From an uncultured Phascolarctobacterium sp. (GTDB lineage: Bacteria; Bacillota; Negativicutes; Acidaminococcales; Acidaminococcaceae): 7,119 nt of DNA. This document shows, piece by piece, positions 5,772 through 7,119 of the stretch (the stretch's first letter is position 1; each line of letters opens with the position of its first letter). A program made the position numbers and the translations under genes. Below the pieces are notes generated by a model, which was not told the DNA's origin, searched no databases, and worked only from the letters and a program-made list of their open reading frames with translations. The stretch lies in contig CAUDEF010000028.1 of assembly GCA_958448515.1 (NCBI GenBank), positions 1 through 7,119 on the forward strand. Direction: 5' to 3'.

Positions 5772-7119
5772 ATGATGAAAAAGAAAAGAACATTGCTTGC
5801 CACATTGGTATTGCTGAGCGTGATGCAGGGAAGCGTGTATGCGCAAATTGAGGAAAAGCCAGTAGCTGGTAAACAATATGATGATTTTCTTTATTGTGAT
5901 AGAGAAGTACAAATTTTTGAAGGTAATAACGATGGAGAGTTTTATTTTAATAAAGGTGTTGAAGTTAATGCACCAAAGAGTGGGGGAACTGCTACAGCAT
6001 TTCACTTACATGGTAATAATATTTTTAATGTAGGGTCAGCTGAAGGAAAAGAATATGATGGTGTATTTATAGGTAAAACTGAGGCGATAAATGTTGATGG
6101 TTCTCTAACAATTAATGCATCAGAAAATGATTTATATTTTGGTTCTAATTCATGGGATGATTATGGTGATGCTGCAACCATATATGTAGACAGCAACAGT
6201 AATTTTACTGTAAATGCTGCTAATATGCATACAAGCGGTGGTGCAGAAACAAACTTAAAGCTTTTTGATAATGCTGCAGCAGATATAAATTTATCAGGAG
6301 ATTTTGTTTCTGATAAAGGTGGTACCGGCATAGCTATTCAGAATTGGTATGATGATAGCAAGACTAATTTAGATATTGATGCTGATAATATAAGTTTATC
6401 GACTGTTGCAGGTGGAGCAGAAAGATTGGCTGGGCTTTATTTGTTGGCGTATGGTGATGGTGGTAGTAGTGATTTAATAGTTAACTTGACTGCGAATGAG
6501 AAAGTAGAAATTTCAGGCTTTGAAAGAGGTATAACAACATTTGGCAGTACAAATGTAACCATAAATGCCAAATATATAGATATTATAGCTGATACTGACG
6601 AAGGAAGAGGACTTAACTTAAGTGGCTTTGATGCAGAAAAATCAGCTGTTGTTAGTTTAGGTTCAGATAACAGTACTGAGAAAATTAATATTGTTGGTGG
6701 CAAATATGGAATCTATGCAAATGATAGAGCTGATGTAAGCATAAAATCTAAAACAGTGAATATTGAAGGTACAAATAATAGAGCAATATATTTATCGGAT
6801 AATTCTGCAACTAGCATAATGGCCTCTAATGCAGTTGATATTAGTGGAGGAGAATATGGATTATATCTGAATAATAAAGCCAGTGCCACTGTAAATGCCA
6901 GCAATGTTAATATAAAGACAGATAACGGCTGGGGGATTTGTTTATTTGATAATTCATTAACAGATGTAACTGCAGATAGTACTTCTATTAGTGGTCATAT
7001 TTATTCTAAAGATTCTGATGTGTTTATAAAATCAGATACAACCAATGTTGCTGGTCAGGTAAAAGCTCTTGATGGAGCTAGTGTTGATTTTAGTTCTAAA
7101 GCTGACAGTACAAGCGGTA
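5772..7119 (+). CDS. Large secreted beta-helix-like surface protein, probable autotransporter passenger (5' part only)
   Basis: The frame is open from 5772 to the window edge (449 codons) with no stop, so the C-terminus is missing. Residues 1-24 are a clear Sec signal peptide: MMKKKR, a hydrophobic core LLATLVLLSVMQGS, and probable cleavage after VYA24. The rest is rich in Asn, Ser, Asp, Gly and Thr, with many short strands such as NVTINAKYIDI, ATVNASNVNI and DVSIKSKTVNI, the rhythm of a right-handed beta-helix. Four imperfect repeats of 24-26 residues occupy 309-408. ATGs at 5772 and 5775 both work: GAGGG (5762-5766) is 5 and 8 nt away respectively. The protein resembles type V (autotransporter) adhesin passengers of Negativicutes, but the outer-membrane barrel that would prove it lies beyond the window. 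Base composition is more A+T-rich than the transporter genes (one sampled 60-base line has 20 G+C, against 32 in a line of the NikD-like gene), suggesting transfer or relaxed surface-protein composition. It has its own promoter. Function is unknown. Confidence 0.7.
   Translation, partial: MMKKKRTLLATLVLLSVMQGSVYAQIEEKPVAGKQYDDFLYCDREVQIFEGNNDGEFYFNKGVEVNAPKSGGTATAFHLHGNNIFNVGSAEGKEYDGVFIGKTEAINVDGSLTINASENDLYFGSNSWDDYGDAATIYVDSNSNFTVNAANMHTSGGAETNLKLFDNAAADINLSGDFVSDKGGTGIAIQNWYDDSKTNLDIDADNISLSTVAGGAERLAGLYLLAYGDGGSSDLIVNLTANEKVEISGFERGITTFGSTNVTINAKYIDIIADTDEGRGLNLSGFDAEKSAVVSLGSDNSTEKINIVGGKYGIYANDRADVSIKSKTVNIEGTNNRAIYLSDNSATSIMASNAVDISGGEYGLYLNNKASATVNASNVNIKTDNGWGICLFDNSLTDVTADSTSISGHIYSKDSDVFIKSDTTNVAGQVKALDGASVDFSSKADSTSG
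6696..6995 (+). repeat. Four imperfect 24-26-residue repeats in the surface protein
   Basis: Consecutive units begin at residues 309, 334, 360 and 384. Each has an early Y/W/A-G/A-I/L-Y/C motif (YGIYAND, RAIYLSD, YGLYLNN, WGICLFD), a middle strand (ADVSIKS, ATSIMAS, ATVNAS, TDVTADS) and an end strand (VNIEG, VDISG, VNIKT, TSISG). The period of about 25 residues fits one beta-helix coil or a fixed number of turns. The DNA copies are strongly diverged, so this is an old protein repeat rather than a recent tandem array. Confidence 0.7.

Noticed and set aside
5730..6005. 91-residue minus-strand open frame spanning the surface-protein start
   Set aside because: It overlaps the signal peptide and RBS of the plus-strand gene and reflects low G+C antisense sequence.

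Overview
The window looks like part of a chromosome from a diderm Firmicute, most likely a Negativicute (Phascolarctobacterium, Acidaminococcus or Veillonella-like). This is inference. Strong Firmicutes-style AGGAGG ribosome sites, riboswitch control and intrinsic terminators occur beside a Sec-exported, asparagine/serine-rich, beta-helix-like surface protein of the autotransporter kind, which implies an outer membrane. No rRNA, tRNA or taxonomic marker gene is present to confirm this.

Layout. Positions 1-323 are a non-coding control region: a sigma-A type promoter (47-76), a cobalamin (B12) riboswitch aptamer (106-211), a following hairpin, and an intrinsic terminator (274-307) just before the first start codon. 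Positions 324-5471 hold a compact five-gene operon for a NikABCDE/Dpp-type ABC importer in the order permease B, permease C, binding lipoprotein A, ATPase D, ATPase E. Junctions are tight: 1 bp, 21 bp, 22 bp and a 14-bp overlap. An 18-bp-stem terminator closes the operon at 5472-5514, and its 3' half is duplicated in tandem. Positions 5543-5771 are an A+T-rich intergenic stretch with an extended -10 promoter, a G7 run inside that promoter's spacer, and a Fur-box-like sequence over the -10. From 5772 to the window edge runs the open 5' part of a large secreted repeat protein, whose end lies outside.

How it fits together. B12-riboswitch control of a nickel/peptide-family importer points to uptake of cobalt (needed to make B12), or less likely a corrinoid or precursor, rather than bulk peptide uptake. 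When B12 is plentiful the aptamer should favour the 274-307 terminator and shut the operon off. In Negativicutes B12 matters for methylmalonyl-CoA mutase in propionate formation, which would make such a transporter useful.

The second unit appears independent: a surface-exposed passenger with promoter features that suggest iron control and possibly slipped-strand variation. Both suggestions are hypotheses from short motifs. I saw no CRISPR array, insertion sequence, tRNA or phage gene. The most notable points are the riboswitch-transporter pairing, the possible antiterminator pairings in the leader, and the G-tract promoter before the surface protein.
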